The position numbers and the translations under genes were made by a program. From assembly GCA_023416515.1 (NCBI GenBank), contig JAEZHP010000031.1, forward strand, positions 1 to 13,625: DNA of 13,625 nucleotides. The letters are read 5' to 3'. Every line of letters begins with the position of its first letter. The stretch's first letter is position 1. The notes beneath the pieces are model-generated. The model did not search any database. It saw only the letters and a program-made list of their open reading frames with translations, and had not been told where the DNA came from. Origin of the DNA: Pseudomonadota bacterium. GTDB lineage: Bacteria; Pseudomonadota; Alphaproteobacteria; Sphingomonadales; Sphingomonadaceae. Positions 1 to 5,488 of the stretch are shown one piece after another.

Positions 1-82
1 ATGGCCGAACAATGATGACAAAATGGCACGATAGTGTGTGCCCTTTTGACGAAAATGACGTAGATTATGAGCGGGAACGTTC

Positions 83-127
83 TTCACACGGGTGGGGTCA
101 CAGGTTCGATCCCTGTTTCGGGCACCA
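83..127 (+). other. 3' half of a tRNA-Val(CAC)-like gene; candidate phage attachment core
   Basis: The sequence folds as the 3' half of a tRNA. It has an anticodon loop TTCACAC (83-89, anticodon CAC at 85-87), a 3' anticodon-stem strand (90-94), a 5-nt variable loop (95-99), a perfect T arm (stem 100-104/112-116, loop TTCGATC), an acceptor 3' strand TTCGGGC (117-123), discriminator A and an encoded CCA (125-127). No D arm and no matching GCCCGAA acceptor strand lie upstream, so it is not a complete gene. The five bases before the loop (78-82) can pair with 90-94 only mostly by G-T wobbles. A 3' tRNA half ending in CCA is the usual core of tyrosine-integrase attachment sites. This could be attP, or the scar end (attR) of an integrated element. 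Val identity is inferred from the anticodon only. Confidence 0.8.
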
Positions 128-197
128 TTCTTTTCAGGCACTTAGCCACCGTTTGAGGAAGTTCCCTTCGGTTCACATGAACCTGGAGGGTTCGAAA

Positions 198-827
198 TTG
201 CCTACCGGCTACACCGCCGACGTTCAGAGCGGCAGAATCACTGAGTTCGAAGATTTCGTGTGGTCATGCGCCCGTGCATTCGGCGCGCTGGTGACGATGC
301 GCGACGATCCAGCGGACGCCACAATCCCTGAGAACTTCGCCCCGTCTCCTTTCCACACAGAGCGGCTTGCGGAGGCTCGCGACCGTCTCTCGCGGCTGAA
401 GGCCATGTCCGAGGCCGAAGTAGCTGCGGAGGCCGCGGCGGCCCTGACGGAGGCGGAAGATACGGCGGAGCGCGTCTCGGCGAACCGTGCCGAGCAGCGG
501 CGGCGCTACGAAGCGATGCTCAATCGCGCTCTCTTATGGAGCCCGCCCACTCCGGATCATTTGGAGCTGCGGGACTTCATGATCCGGCAGCTGCGCGAGT
601 CGATCGAATTCGACTGCTCGAAGTCCTCGCTGGAGGAGGTCGACCCCTCAAACTTCACGCCGGCCCAGTGGCTCGCTGACCAGATGGCCAAGGCCCACTG
701 GGAAATTGCCTACCACACCAAAGAAGCAGCGGACGAGCAGAGGCGCACCGACGAGCGGAACAACTGGATAGCCGAGCTTCGTCGCTCGCTTGCCCCCTCC
801 CCGCTCTCCAGCCGTGGGGAGGGGTGA
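198..827 (+). CDS. Conserved phage protein of unknown function (209 aa), alanine/glutamate-rich helical middle
   Basis: I recognise the general look of a phage protein seen in proteobacterial temperate phages (opening PTGYTADVQ, then FVWSCARAFGALVTMRD), but no function is known to me. The middle, about residues 60-120, is rich in Ala, Glu and Arg and should form a long helix or coiled coil. The end is mixed and polar. I chose TTG 198 because GGAGGG (185-190) sits 7 nt before it and the conserved-looking part starts right after. ATG 177, giving 216 aa, is the alternative but has no well-spaced ribosome binding site. The frame stays open back to position 12, but that part crosses the tRNA fragment and is not credible coding sequence. 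The last residues (LAPSPLSSRGEG) are encoded by a repeat hairpin and are probably not part of the original protein. Confidence 0.75.
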   Translation: MPTGYTADVQSGRITEFEDFVWSCARAFGALVTMRDDPADATIPENFAPSPFHTERLAEARDRLSRLKAMSEAEVAAEAAAALTEAEDTAERVSANRAEQRRRYEAMLNRALLWSPPTPDHLELRDFMIRQLRESIEFDCSKSSLEEVDPSNFTPAQWLADQMAKAHWEIAYHTKEAADEQRRTDERNNWIAELRRSLAPSPLSSRGEG

Positions 828-835
828 GGGAGATG
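790..835 (+). repeat. Repeat copy 1: GC hairpin + stop codon + ribosome binding site at a gene junction
   Basis: CCCCTCCCC (794-802) and GGGGAGGGG (816-824) form a perfect 9-bp stem around a 13-nt loop. The stop TGA (825-827) follows directly, then GAGGGAG and the ATG of the next gene (833). A diverged copy of the whole unit lies at 1087-1130, also ending in TGAGG-AG-ATGGA. The inverted repeat could fold in the mRNA, or it may be an invading intergenic palindrome of the kind dispersed in many GC-rich proteobacteria. Confidence 0.75.
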
Positions 836-1120
836 GACGCGAAACAGCGCGAACTGGCCCGCCATGCGCTGGGGCTGCCGAACCCCGGCAAGTGCTCCTA
901 CCGCAATCGCTTTGTCGCGGGAGAGATGCACCCGGACTATCCCTACTGGCTGGCCATGGTCGCAGACGGCGACGCGATCGTCAGGGGCGGCGCCAGCCTG
1001 CCATTCGGCGGAGACGACCTGTTCCACCTCACGCGGGCCGGCGGTGAGAAGGCGATCAAGCCCGACGAAGAACTGTGCCCGGAGGACTTCCCCTCCCCCG
1101 CTCTCTCTGGCGAGGAGTGA
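833..1120 (+). CDS. Small conserved phage protein (95 aa), function unknown
   Basis: The protein opens MDAKQRELARHALGLPN, followed by SYRNRFV, a central LPFGGDDLFHLTRAG and a closing PDEELCPEDFP. I recognise this layout from a family of small, uncharacterised proteins encoded by temperate phages of Proteobacteria; no activity is known to me. ATG 833 is preceded by GAGGGAG supplied by the repeat unit just upstream. In the family as I recall it, the protein ends near PEDFP. The extra SPALSGEE here is encoded by the second repeat copy, so the C-terminus seems to have been extended by repeat insertion. It sits in the leading block of small + strand genes, 5 nt after the stop of the 209-aa gene. 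Confidence 0.75.
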   Translation: MDAKQRELARHALGLPNPGKCSYRNRFVAGEMHPDYPYWLAMVADGDAIVRGGASLPFGGDDLFHLTRAGGEKAIKPDEELCPEDFPSPALSGEE

Positions 1121-1130
1121 GGAGGATGGA
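1087..1130 (+). repeat. Repeat copy 2 (diverged): C-rich arm, stop codon and ribosome binding site
   Basis: CTTCCCCTCCCCCGCTCTC is followed by GGCGAGGAG, the stop TGA (1118-1120), GAGGAGG and ATGGA of the next gene. It aligns with copy 1 at 790-835, but the G-rich arm has decayed, so the hairpin is weak. As in copy 1, the unit provides the end of one gene and the ribosome binding site and first codons of the next. Confidence 0.65.
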
Positions 1131-1341
1131 GGAAACGTTGCGATCCATGGCAGATGCGCCAAGGGATGGAACGGTCGTTATCGGCAGGAGAAAACCGAAG
1201 GCAAGCGGACGCATGAAGCACAGGGAAGTGCGTATGTGGTGGCGATGGACGTCACCGCAATCTGGATACTGGACGTTCCGAGCCCCGCTTATCGCGACCT
1301 ACGCCCAAGACGCCGATCTTGAGGGTTGGTATCCGTCATGA
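1126..1341 (+). CDS. Small phage protein with an APRDGT motif, DUF551-like (71 aa)
   Basis: The first residues, LRSMADAPRDGTVVIG, match the '(T)APKDGT' opening common to many small, uncharacterised phage proteins of the DUF551 type. A Trp-rich middle follows (MWWRWTSPQSGYWTF) and the end is GWYPS, also typical of that group. Function is unknown. ATG 1126 lies directly behind GAGGAGG from the second repeat copy. The stop overlaps the next start as ATGA (1338-1341), so the two genes are probably translationally coupled. The family assignment comes from motif memory, not from a search. Confidence 0.7.
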   Translation: MEETLRSMADAPRDGTVVIGRRKPKASGRMKHREVRMWWRWTSPQSGYWTFRAPLIATYAQDADLEGWYPS

Positions 1342-1544
1342 CCCCGCAGGACGGACGGGAGGAGATCGAGGTCAAGGTCAATCGCCTCGACGCTCAGGCG
1401 GTCCATATGGCCCGGCTGTCTCGGGAATATGGGCGCGACGGCGATTGGCTGGCGGCGCAGGAGGCGCAGAACGCGGCCAACATATACGCTCGGAGAGCCG
1501 CCGCCCTCCGCCGCCAGCTCGACAGCATGGAGGAGAAGAAGTGA
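1338..1544 (+). CDS. Small helical protein, probable coiled coil (68 aa), function unknown
   Basis: The protein is almost entirely charged residues and alanine (EEIEVKVNRLDAQAVHMARLSREYG ... AAALRRQLDSMEEKK) and should form one or two long helices. I do not recognise a family. The start ATG overlaps the previous stop as ATGA, and the stop overlaps the GTG start of the next gene as GTGA, so it is embedded in a coupled string of genes. TTG 1326 is an alternative start closer to GAGGG (1321-1325). The tight overlaps and high GC at third codon positions support it as a real gene. Confidence 0.65.
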   Translation: MTPQDGREEIEVKVNRLDAQAVHMARLSREYGRDGDWLAAQEAQNAANIYARRAAALRRQLDSMEEKK

Positions 1545-1903
1545 GCGAGCGGGAGGCGGAGGAGCCCCGCCGGATCAAGCAGTGGAGCGACCTGCCGCTG
1601 GTCCACGTCTATGGCCAGTTCACGTACCACGATGACGCCGTGATCCGCGGCAATCGGAACGGGCTGACCGCGCTACGGGATGCCATTGATCGGGCGCTGG
1701 CCGGGATCGACGACGCGGCGGAGGTCTTCGCAAACGACGGCGAGGGCTATCGGATCGTCGTGATGCGAACGAGTATGGTCCACCAACTTGGCTCTCCGGA
1801 GTACATCATGGAAAGCGAGTGGCGCCTTCAGAAGCGAGCGGCCGAGCGAGACAGGGAATATCGGCTGAAGCGCCGCCAGATCGAAAGCCCGGAGAGCACA
1901 TGA
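1541..1903 (+). CDS. Conserved small phage protein (120 aa), function unknown
   Basis: The recognisable part reads IKQWSDLPLVHVYGQ, then HDDAVIRGNRNGLTALRDAIDRAL, then VFANDGEGYRIVVM. This arrangement occurs in small uncharacterised phage proteins; the function is not known to me. The C-terminus (WRLQKRAAERDREYRLKRRQ) is a basic helix. The GTG start is chosen because GGAGGAG (1529-1535) lies 5 nt upstream; the longer open frame extending back to 1319 covers other genes in a second frame and is rejected. It overlaps both neighbours by 4 nt (GTGA at 1541-1544, ATGA at 1900-1903), so it belongs to the coupled early gene string. Confidence 0.7.
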   Translation: MSEREAEEPRRIKQWSDLPLVHVYGQFTYHDDAVIRGNRNGLTALRDAIDRALAGIDDAAEVFANDGEGYRIVVMRTSMVHQLGSPEYIMESEWRLQKRAAERDREYRLKRRQIESPEST

Positions 1904-1971
1904 TCCGCCCCGCCCTCCTCCTCATCGCCCTCGCCTCGCCTGCTGATCGGCCGGAGTGGTGCGGGCCGTGA
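1900..1971 (+). CDS. Possible 23-aa hydrophobic peptide
   Basis: ATG overlaps the previous stop (ATGA) and the stop overlaps the next GTG (GTGA), which is the pattern of the genes on both sides. The peptide MIRPALLLIALASPADRPEWCGP has a short hydrophobic stretch (ALLLIALAS) resembling a truncated signal sequence. There is no independent ribosome binding site. It may be a real leader-like peptide, the remnant of a secreted protein, or chance. Confidence 0.35.
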   Translation: MIRPALLLIALASPADRPEWCGP

Positions 1972-2090
1972 CCACCTTCCGCTTCCGCTGGACCCGCACC
2001 TGGCCCCCGGAGGAGTGCCGCCCCGACGACTGGAAGGTCACCAAGGACCAGCTCGATCACCCGCACGACGTGCGGCCTCTCCTTGATTGA
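1968..2090 (+). CDS. Possible 40-aa protein, function unknown
   Basis: The frame reads VTTFRFRWTRTWPPEECRPDDWKV and ends HPHDVRPLLD. Its codons have the strong G/C third-position bias of the neighbouring genes, which favours coding. The GTG start overlaps the preceding stop as GTGA; in-frame GTG codons at 1956 and 1959 are alternatives. It may be the truncated N-terminus of a longer protein. The stop (2088-2090) falls inside the -35 box of the next promoter, so the upstream operon ends exactly where the next transcription unit starts. Confidence 0.4.
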   Translation: MTTFRFRWTRTWPPEECRPDDWKVTKDQLDHPHDVRPLLD

Positions 2091-2115
2091 CATCGCGTGA
2101 TTATGAGGACATATT
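2087..2115 (+). promoter_or_regulatory. Predicted promoter of the IbrAB-like cassette
   Basis: A perfect -35 box TTGACA (2087-2092) is followed after 17 bp by CATATT (2110-2115), which matches TATAAT at four of six positions. The -10 box lies inside a perfect dyad. The first gene starts at 2143. This is by eye only; no start site is known. Confidence 0.6.
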
Positions 2116-2123
2116 GTCCTCAT
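2103..2123 (+). promoter_or_regulatory. Perfect 21-bp dyad, candidate repressor operator over the -10 box
   Basis: ATGAGGACA (2103-2111) and its exact reverse complement (2115-2123) are separated by TAT. A 9-bp perfect arm with 3-bp spacing is the size expected for a dimeric helix-turn-helix repressor. It covers the predicted -10 box and would block transcription when bound. A further half-like copy, GAGGACAT, lies at 2134-2141 next to the ribosome binding site. The Cro-like protein at 5029-5289 is a candidate ligand, by position only. Confidence 0.7.
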
Positions 2124-2142
2124 GAATTCAGCGGAGGACATC

Positions 2143-2496
2143 ATGGCCAACTTACCCTCACCGCAGTTTGTAGCTGACGACCTGCGCGATAGCACTTCGG
2201 CCCTGGCCAGCCCACGCAATATGGTCGTCGTCGCCGATTCACTCGGCGCCAGGCGCATGAGGGAAGTGCTCAACCTCTATCGCGAATACGAAAACTCGGT
2301 CGCGATCCTGACATATCTGACCGGCAAGCGCCCGGTCGTCTCGGGCATTTTTGATGGCATCACCTCGGACGGCGGTGACGCCCTCGAAGCCGATATTGCG
2401 GCGGCTCAAAATGAGATGAATCGCAATCTCGAAATCGTCAAACAGGCATGCCTCACCCTGGCTGACGACCTTATGCGCCATTCGGAAAAGAAGTGA
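2143..2496 (+). CDS. Unknown 117-aa protein, first gene of the IbrAB-like cassette
   Basis: I do not recognise this protein. It opens MANLPSPQFVADDLRDSTSALASPRN, continues with a predicted helical segment (RRMREVLNLYREYENSVAILTYLTGK) and ends in a second long helix (EADIAAAQNEMNRNLEIVKQACLTLADDLMRH). There is no signal peptide or membrane segment. ATG 2143 is chosen over ATG 2122 because GGAGGA (2133-2138) is well spaced before it and 2122 lies within the palindrome. The gene sits directly behind the promoter and operator and 10 nt before the IbrA-like gene, so it probably belongs to the same transcript. Confidence 0.7.
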   Translation: MANLPSPQFVADDLRDSTSALASPRNMVVVADSLGARRMREVLNLYREYENSVAILTYLTGKRPVVSGIFDGITSDGGDALEADIAAAQNEMNRNLEIVKQACLTLADDLMRHSEKK

Positions 2497-2506
2497 TGGT
2501 GAGCTC

Positions 2507-3718
2507 GTGAGCAGCCTGAAAAAGCCGCTTGGAATCGACGTCCTGACCGCGGCAGAGGCTCGCATCTCCGAGACCTTCGACGGGTTCGAGCGCATCTGTG
2601 TTTCGTTCTCGGCGGGTAAGGACTCGACGGTGCTCCTTCATCTCGCCGCCGCCGAAGCTCGCAAGCGGGGGCGCCGGATCGGCGTGCTCCTGGTCGACCT
2701 CGAGGCGCAGTATCGCCACACGATCGATCACGCAGTCGCCTGCTTCGAGCTCTACGCAGACGTGATAGACCCCTACTGGGTTTCGCTCCCCCTGAGCCTG
2801 CGGAACGCCGTCAGCCAGTTCGAGCCTCAGTGGCGTTGTTGGGATCCGGCGCGACGCGAGGATTGGGTCCGGACGCCTCCAGCCTTTGCGATCACGGACG
2901 GCTCGCGTTTTCCGTTCTTCTCTTCTGGGATGGAATTCGAGGACTTTGTGGAGCTTTTTGCGACTTGGTACGCCGGCGGTCGCCCCACCGCCTGCATGGT
3001 CGGCATCCGCGCCGATGAAAGCCTCAACCGCTTCCGCACCCTCATCAAGGACAAGCAGCGCTGGGGCGCCCGCCGGTGGACAACTTGGATCGGCGGGGCA
3101 ACCTTCAACGTTTACCCGCTTTATGACTGGCGAACTCAGGACATCTGGGTCTTCACGGCGCGGACAGGTCTGCCGCAGAATGCCATCTATGAGCTGATGC
3201 AGAAGGCCGGCGTACCACTATCGCTACAGCGCATCTGCCAACCTTACGGCGATGACCAGCGGCGCGGCCTGTGGCTCTATCACCTGCTCGAGCCGGAGAC
3301 TTGGGGGCGCGTCGTCGCCCGGGTCGCCGGGGCCAATGGCGGAGCTCTCTATGCCTCCGAAACTGGCAACATAACTGGCGTGGGTAAGATCACAAAACCG
3401 GCCGGGCACAGCTGGGAAAGCTATTCAAAGCTCCTCCTGTCGTCGATGCCTGATGCGACTCGCACACACTTCGAAAACAAGATCGCCGTCTTCCTGAAGT
3501 GGTGGCTCGACCGCGGCTATCCGAGCGGAATCCCAGATGCCGGAGATCCGAAGGCCGAAGCCGCGCGCGACATCCCGAGCTGGCGCAGAATCTGCAAGTC
3601 CCTGCTCCGCAACGATTACTGGTGCAAGGGCCTGAGCTTCACCCAGCACAAGAGCCACCGGTACGACGCCTATCTCAAGGTCATGAAGCGCAGGAGAGAG
3701 AAGTGGAAGCTGATCTGA
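2507..3718 (+). CDS. ibrA-like: IbrA-like PAPS-reductase-family / DUF3440 protein (403 aa)
   Basis: The N-terminal domain is an ATP-pyrophosphatase of the PAPS reductase family. The PP-loop SxGKDS is at residues 35-40, GIRADES at 166-172 and PLYDWRTQDIW at 204-214, followed by a C-terminal DUF3440-type region. The length is that of IbrA proteins. The next gene encodes the IbrB partner, which makes the assignment firm. IbrA/IbrB were named as regulators of immunoglobulin-binding protein expression in E. coli, but their biochemistry is unclear to me. The fold usually adenylates a substrate for sulfur transfer, as DndC does in DNA phosphorothioation. Sulfate reduction is unlikely in this context. 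The GTG start has only a weak ribosome binding site (GGTGAG, very close). The 3' end overlaps the IbrB-like gene by 16 nt. Confidence 0.9.
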   Translation: MSSLKKPLGIDVLTAAEARISETFDGFERICVSFSAGKDSTVLLHLAAAEARKRGRRIGVLLVDLEAQYRHTIDHAVACFELYADVIDPYWVSLPLSLRNAVSQFEPQWRCWDPARREDWVRTPPAFAITDGSRFPFFSSGMEFEDFVELFATWYAGGRPTACMVGIRADESLNRFRTLIKDKQRWGARRWTTWIGGATFNVYPLYDWRTQDIWVFTARTGLPQNAIYELMQKAGVPLSLQRICQPYGDDQRRGLWLYHLLEPETWGRVVARVAGANGGALYASETGNITGVGKITKPAGHSWESYSKLLLSSMPDATRTHFENKIAVFLKWWLDRGYPSGIPDAGDPKAEAARDIPSWRRICKSLLRNDYWCKGLSFTQHKSHRYDAYLKVMKRRREKWKLI

Positions 3719-4350
3719 CGCTCATCCGGCGCTTCGCCGACCATCTCTCCGAACTTGTCCTGTCCGCCAAGGTCGAGGCGCTCAACGAGGCCCGCCGCAT
3801 CCTCCATGAGGCGAGCCCATTTCGCGGCGAGCCCGTCGACTTAGTTGAATGGGAGCGCGCCGAGCATGTCTCCGCGAACGACTACAATCCGAATTCCGTC
3901 GCAGCGCCGGAGATGAAGCTCCTGGAACTCTCGATTGCGGCCGACGGCTATACCCAGCCCATCGTCACGAGCGCGGGGAGCGGGTCGATCGAGGTGGTAG
4001 ACGGCTTCCACCGCGCGAAGGTCGGGAAGGGCTCTGCAACGGTCAGAGCCCGAACGCTCGGCTACGTCCCTATTACGCGGATCAACGAGGATCGAGAGGG
4101 CCGCTCAGACCGGATCGCTGCAACGATCCGTCACAACCGCGCCCGCGGGAAGCACGGCGTCGACGCGATGTCGGCCATCGTGATCGAGCTCGCTCGTCGA
4201 AATTGGTCGAGCGAGAAAATCGGGAGAGAACTCGGCATGGAAGCCGATGAGGTTCTGCGACTCAAGCAGATCGCTGGACTCGCCGAGATGTTCGCTGACC
4301 GGGATTTCTCCCAGGCCTGGGAAATCGACGAGGAGGCGCTCGCGAAATGA
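3703..4350 (+). CDS. ibrB-like: IbrB-like ParB-domain protein (215 aa)
   Basis: After a helical N-terminus comes SPFRGEPVDLVEW, then ANDYNPNSVAAPEMKLL (59-75), a ParB/sulfiredoxin-type core with DGFHR (100-104), DRIAATIRHNRARG (136-149), and a helix-turn-helix region WSSEKIGRELGMEADEVLRLKQI (168-190). This order matches IbrB closely from memory. Proteins with this fold bind nucleotides and DNA. Here it most likely acts together with the IbrA-like protein encoded immediately upstream. GTG 3703 is preceded by GGAGAG (3693-3698) and overlaps the end of the previous gene by 16 nt. The frame is open back to 3499, but that part lies inside the IbrA-like gene. The stop overlaps the next ATG (ATGA), consistent with coupled synthesis. 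Confidence 0.9.
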   Translation: MEADLTLIRRFADHLSELVLSAKVEALNEARRILHEASPFRGEPVDLVEWERAEHVSANDYNPNSVAAPEMKLLELSIAADGYTQPIVTSAGSGSIEVVDGFHRAKVGKGSATVRARTLGYVPITRINEDREGRSDRIAATIRHNRARGKHGVDAMSAIVIELARRNWSSEKIGRELGMEADEVLRLKQIAGLAEMFADRDFSQAWEIDEEALAK

Positions 4351-5012
4351 AGCGGGTCTTTGATATGGCACGGGCACGGGACAGCCTCGAATTCGACCCG
4401 CTGCCGCCGTCTCCATACGTGACCATCGGCAATGACGCGATCACAGTGGCCGTCGGGTATGTCGAAAAGCTCAGTCGCCTACTGTCGAGCATCCGCGGGG
4501 GACGGTATCAGCCGTCGACGGGGTGCTGGGTCTATCCGATCACGGCGATCGACGAGATTCGCCAAAACATCTCAACTATCAATGATATGGCGAGCAATGC
4601 CCGCCCCGACAGGAGCCTCGGGCCTCCCTCCCCTCGTCGCGTCGTGGATGAGATCCAGCGCCCTGCAAGTCAGGAGACCCAGTCGCGTCTGCATCCAATC
4701 ACATTGGAGGCAATCGGCGAGGCTTATCTCGTTTATGGGGTGGGCAAGCCGCGCAACTGGGTGGCCAGAATTACTGGTTTGGATGACAGATACGGTTTCA
4801 AAAGAGAATTTGTTCCCGGATACAAAGATTACATCACGGCAAATTCTATAGGATCGCGGGGGGTAACGGTCACATATATGCTGGAGGAAATGCACATCTA
4901 TGAGGTGTCTTCGCCAATCTCATGGAGGAGCCTGGATCGGTATTACTGCCGACAGATGCCGCACGGTCGGGAACGTTTGACCGATGTCGAGGTCAAGGAG
5001 TTTTTCCAATGA
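4347..5012 (+). CDS. Two-part phage protein: HARP-like N-terminus plus unknown C-terminal domain (221 aa)
   Basis: Residues 22-66 (PYVTIGND ... YVEKLSRLLSSIRGGRYQPSTGCWVYPI) have the pattern of a HARP/SMARCAL1-type or related small nucleic-acid-binding module: hydrophobic strand, helix, GxRYxPxTxxW, P. After a polar linker (80-120), residues 124-221 carry GEAYLVYGVGKPRNWVARITGLDDRYGFKREF, DYITANSIGSRGV and IYEVSSPISWRSLDRYYCR, a compact domain I have seen in uncharacterised phage proteins. No catalytic motif is evident. The start overlaps the IbrB-like stop as ATGA, so it is probably co-translated with IbrAB. Base composition dips slightly toward AT between about 4760 and 4860. The HARP resemblance is weak and should be treated as a hint. 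Confidence 0.75.
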   Translation: MKRVFDMARARDSLEFDPLPPSPYVTIGNDAITVAVGYVEKLSRLLSSIRGGRYQPSTGCWVYPITAIDEIRQNISTINDMASNARPDRSLGPPSPRRVVDEIQRPASQETQSRLHPITLEAIGEAYLVYGVGKPRNWVARITGLDDRYGFKREFVPGYKDYITANSIGSRGVTVTYMLEEMHIYEVSSPISWRSLDRYYCRQMPHGRERLTDVEVKEFFQ

Positions 5013-5028
5013 TGAGCACGGTCGTGTG

Positions 5029-5289
5029 ATGGACGACAAGCTCACCCGACTCATCAGTATCGGGAAGACGATCCATGGCGAGGCAGGATGGCAGTCAAGG
5101 CTTGCCGTGGACCTCAATTTGTCCCGGCAGCACATGTCGAGCCTGATGACCGGGGCGCGACGCGTCACGCCGGACATCGAAGAGCGGTTGGAGCGCGCCC
5201 TCACGGAGGAAATTATCCCGCGGCTCGAGAAGAGTATCGCGGCGCTTCGGGCTCACGCCGACGACATTGCCGAGGATCGCAAGAGGTGA
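5029..5289 (+). CDS. Cro/XRE-type helix-turn-helix protein (86 aa)
   Basis: Residues 20-48 (GWQSRLAVDLNLSRQHMSSLMTGARRVTP) form a clear helix-turn-helix of the lambda-repressor-like type, followed by a long C-terminal helix. The size fits a Cro-like regulator. The start is uncertain. A good GGAG (4997-5000) lies before ATG 5009/5012, which would give only MMSTVV or MSTVV ending at 5028; that stop overlaps ATG 5029 as TGATG, so translation may re-initiate. A longer form from ATG 4984 is possible but overlaps the previous gene. As the last gene of the cassette it is a natural candidate to bind the dyad at 2103-2123 and give feedback control; this is inference only. Confidence 0.8.
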   Translation: MDDKLTRLISIGKTIHGEAGWQSRLAVDLNLSRQHMSSLMTGARRVTPDIEERLERALTEEIIPRLEKSIAALRAHADDIAEDRKR

Positions 5290-5294
5290 CCGGC

Positions 5295-5306
5295 TGAGCG
5301 CGCTCA
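5295..5306 (+). repeat. 12-bp perfect palindrome after the regulator gene
   Basis: TGAGCGCGCTCA is self-complementary and begins 6 nt after the stop codon of the helix-turn-helix gene. It might be a binding site or a weak hairpin; it has no T tract. It shows no similarity to the dyad at 2103-2123. Confidence 0.35.
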
Positions 5307-5356
5307 CACCATGACGCACGACCTCGATAGAGGATAGAGCGAGGCGGGCAGCGCGG

Positions 5357-5488
5357 ATGCGGCCGAAGCCTGTCGCGCAGGCAGGGCATGAGGACTCGCG
5401 GGATGCGGCTGCGCTGGCGGCGGAGGCTGCTTATTTTGCGGCGGCGGCTATCGGAAGCACTCCAACGGCGAAGGGATCGCAGTCATGA
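5357..5488 (+). CDS. Possible alanine-rich 43-aa protein
   Basis: The frame reads MRPKPVAQAGHEDSRDAAALAAEAAYFAAAAIGSTPTAKGSQS. Its stop overlaps the next ATG as ATGA (5485-5488), as at other junctions in this operon, which is the main argument for it. Only a weak ribosome binding site (GAGGCGGG, 5341-5348) precedes the ATG. I do not recognise the sequence. The high alanine content could also arise by chance in GC-rich DNA. Confidence 0.4.
   Translation: MRPKPVAQAGHEDSRDAAALAAEAAYFAAAAIGSTPTAKGSQS

Noticed and set aside
1..33. End of an integrase gene (frame ending at the TAG at 31-33, or MAEQ ending at 15)
   Set aside because: A gene end near an attachment site would be expected, but so few codons cannot be assigned to a family.
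40..127. Complete tRNA gene ending at 127
   Set aside because: No D arm and no acceptor strand complementary to TTCGGGC within tRNA distance.
12..197. N-terminal extension of the first gene, open from ATG 12
   Set aside because: It translates straight through the tRNA fragment and has no fitting ribosome binding site; the recognisable protein starts near 198.
3499..3702. N-terminal extension of the IbrB-like protein
   Set aside because: Lies wholly inside the IbrA-like gene; GTG 3703 has a good ribosome binding site and gives the usual IbrB length.
2507..3718. Canonical sulfate-assimilation PAPS reductase (CysH)
   Set aside because: Too long, carries a DUF3440-type C-terminus and is paired with an IbrB-like gene in a phage setting.
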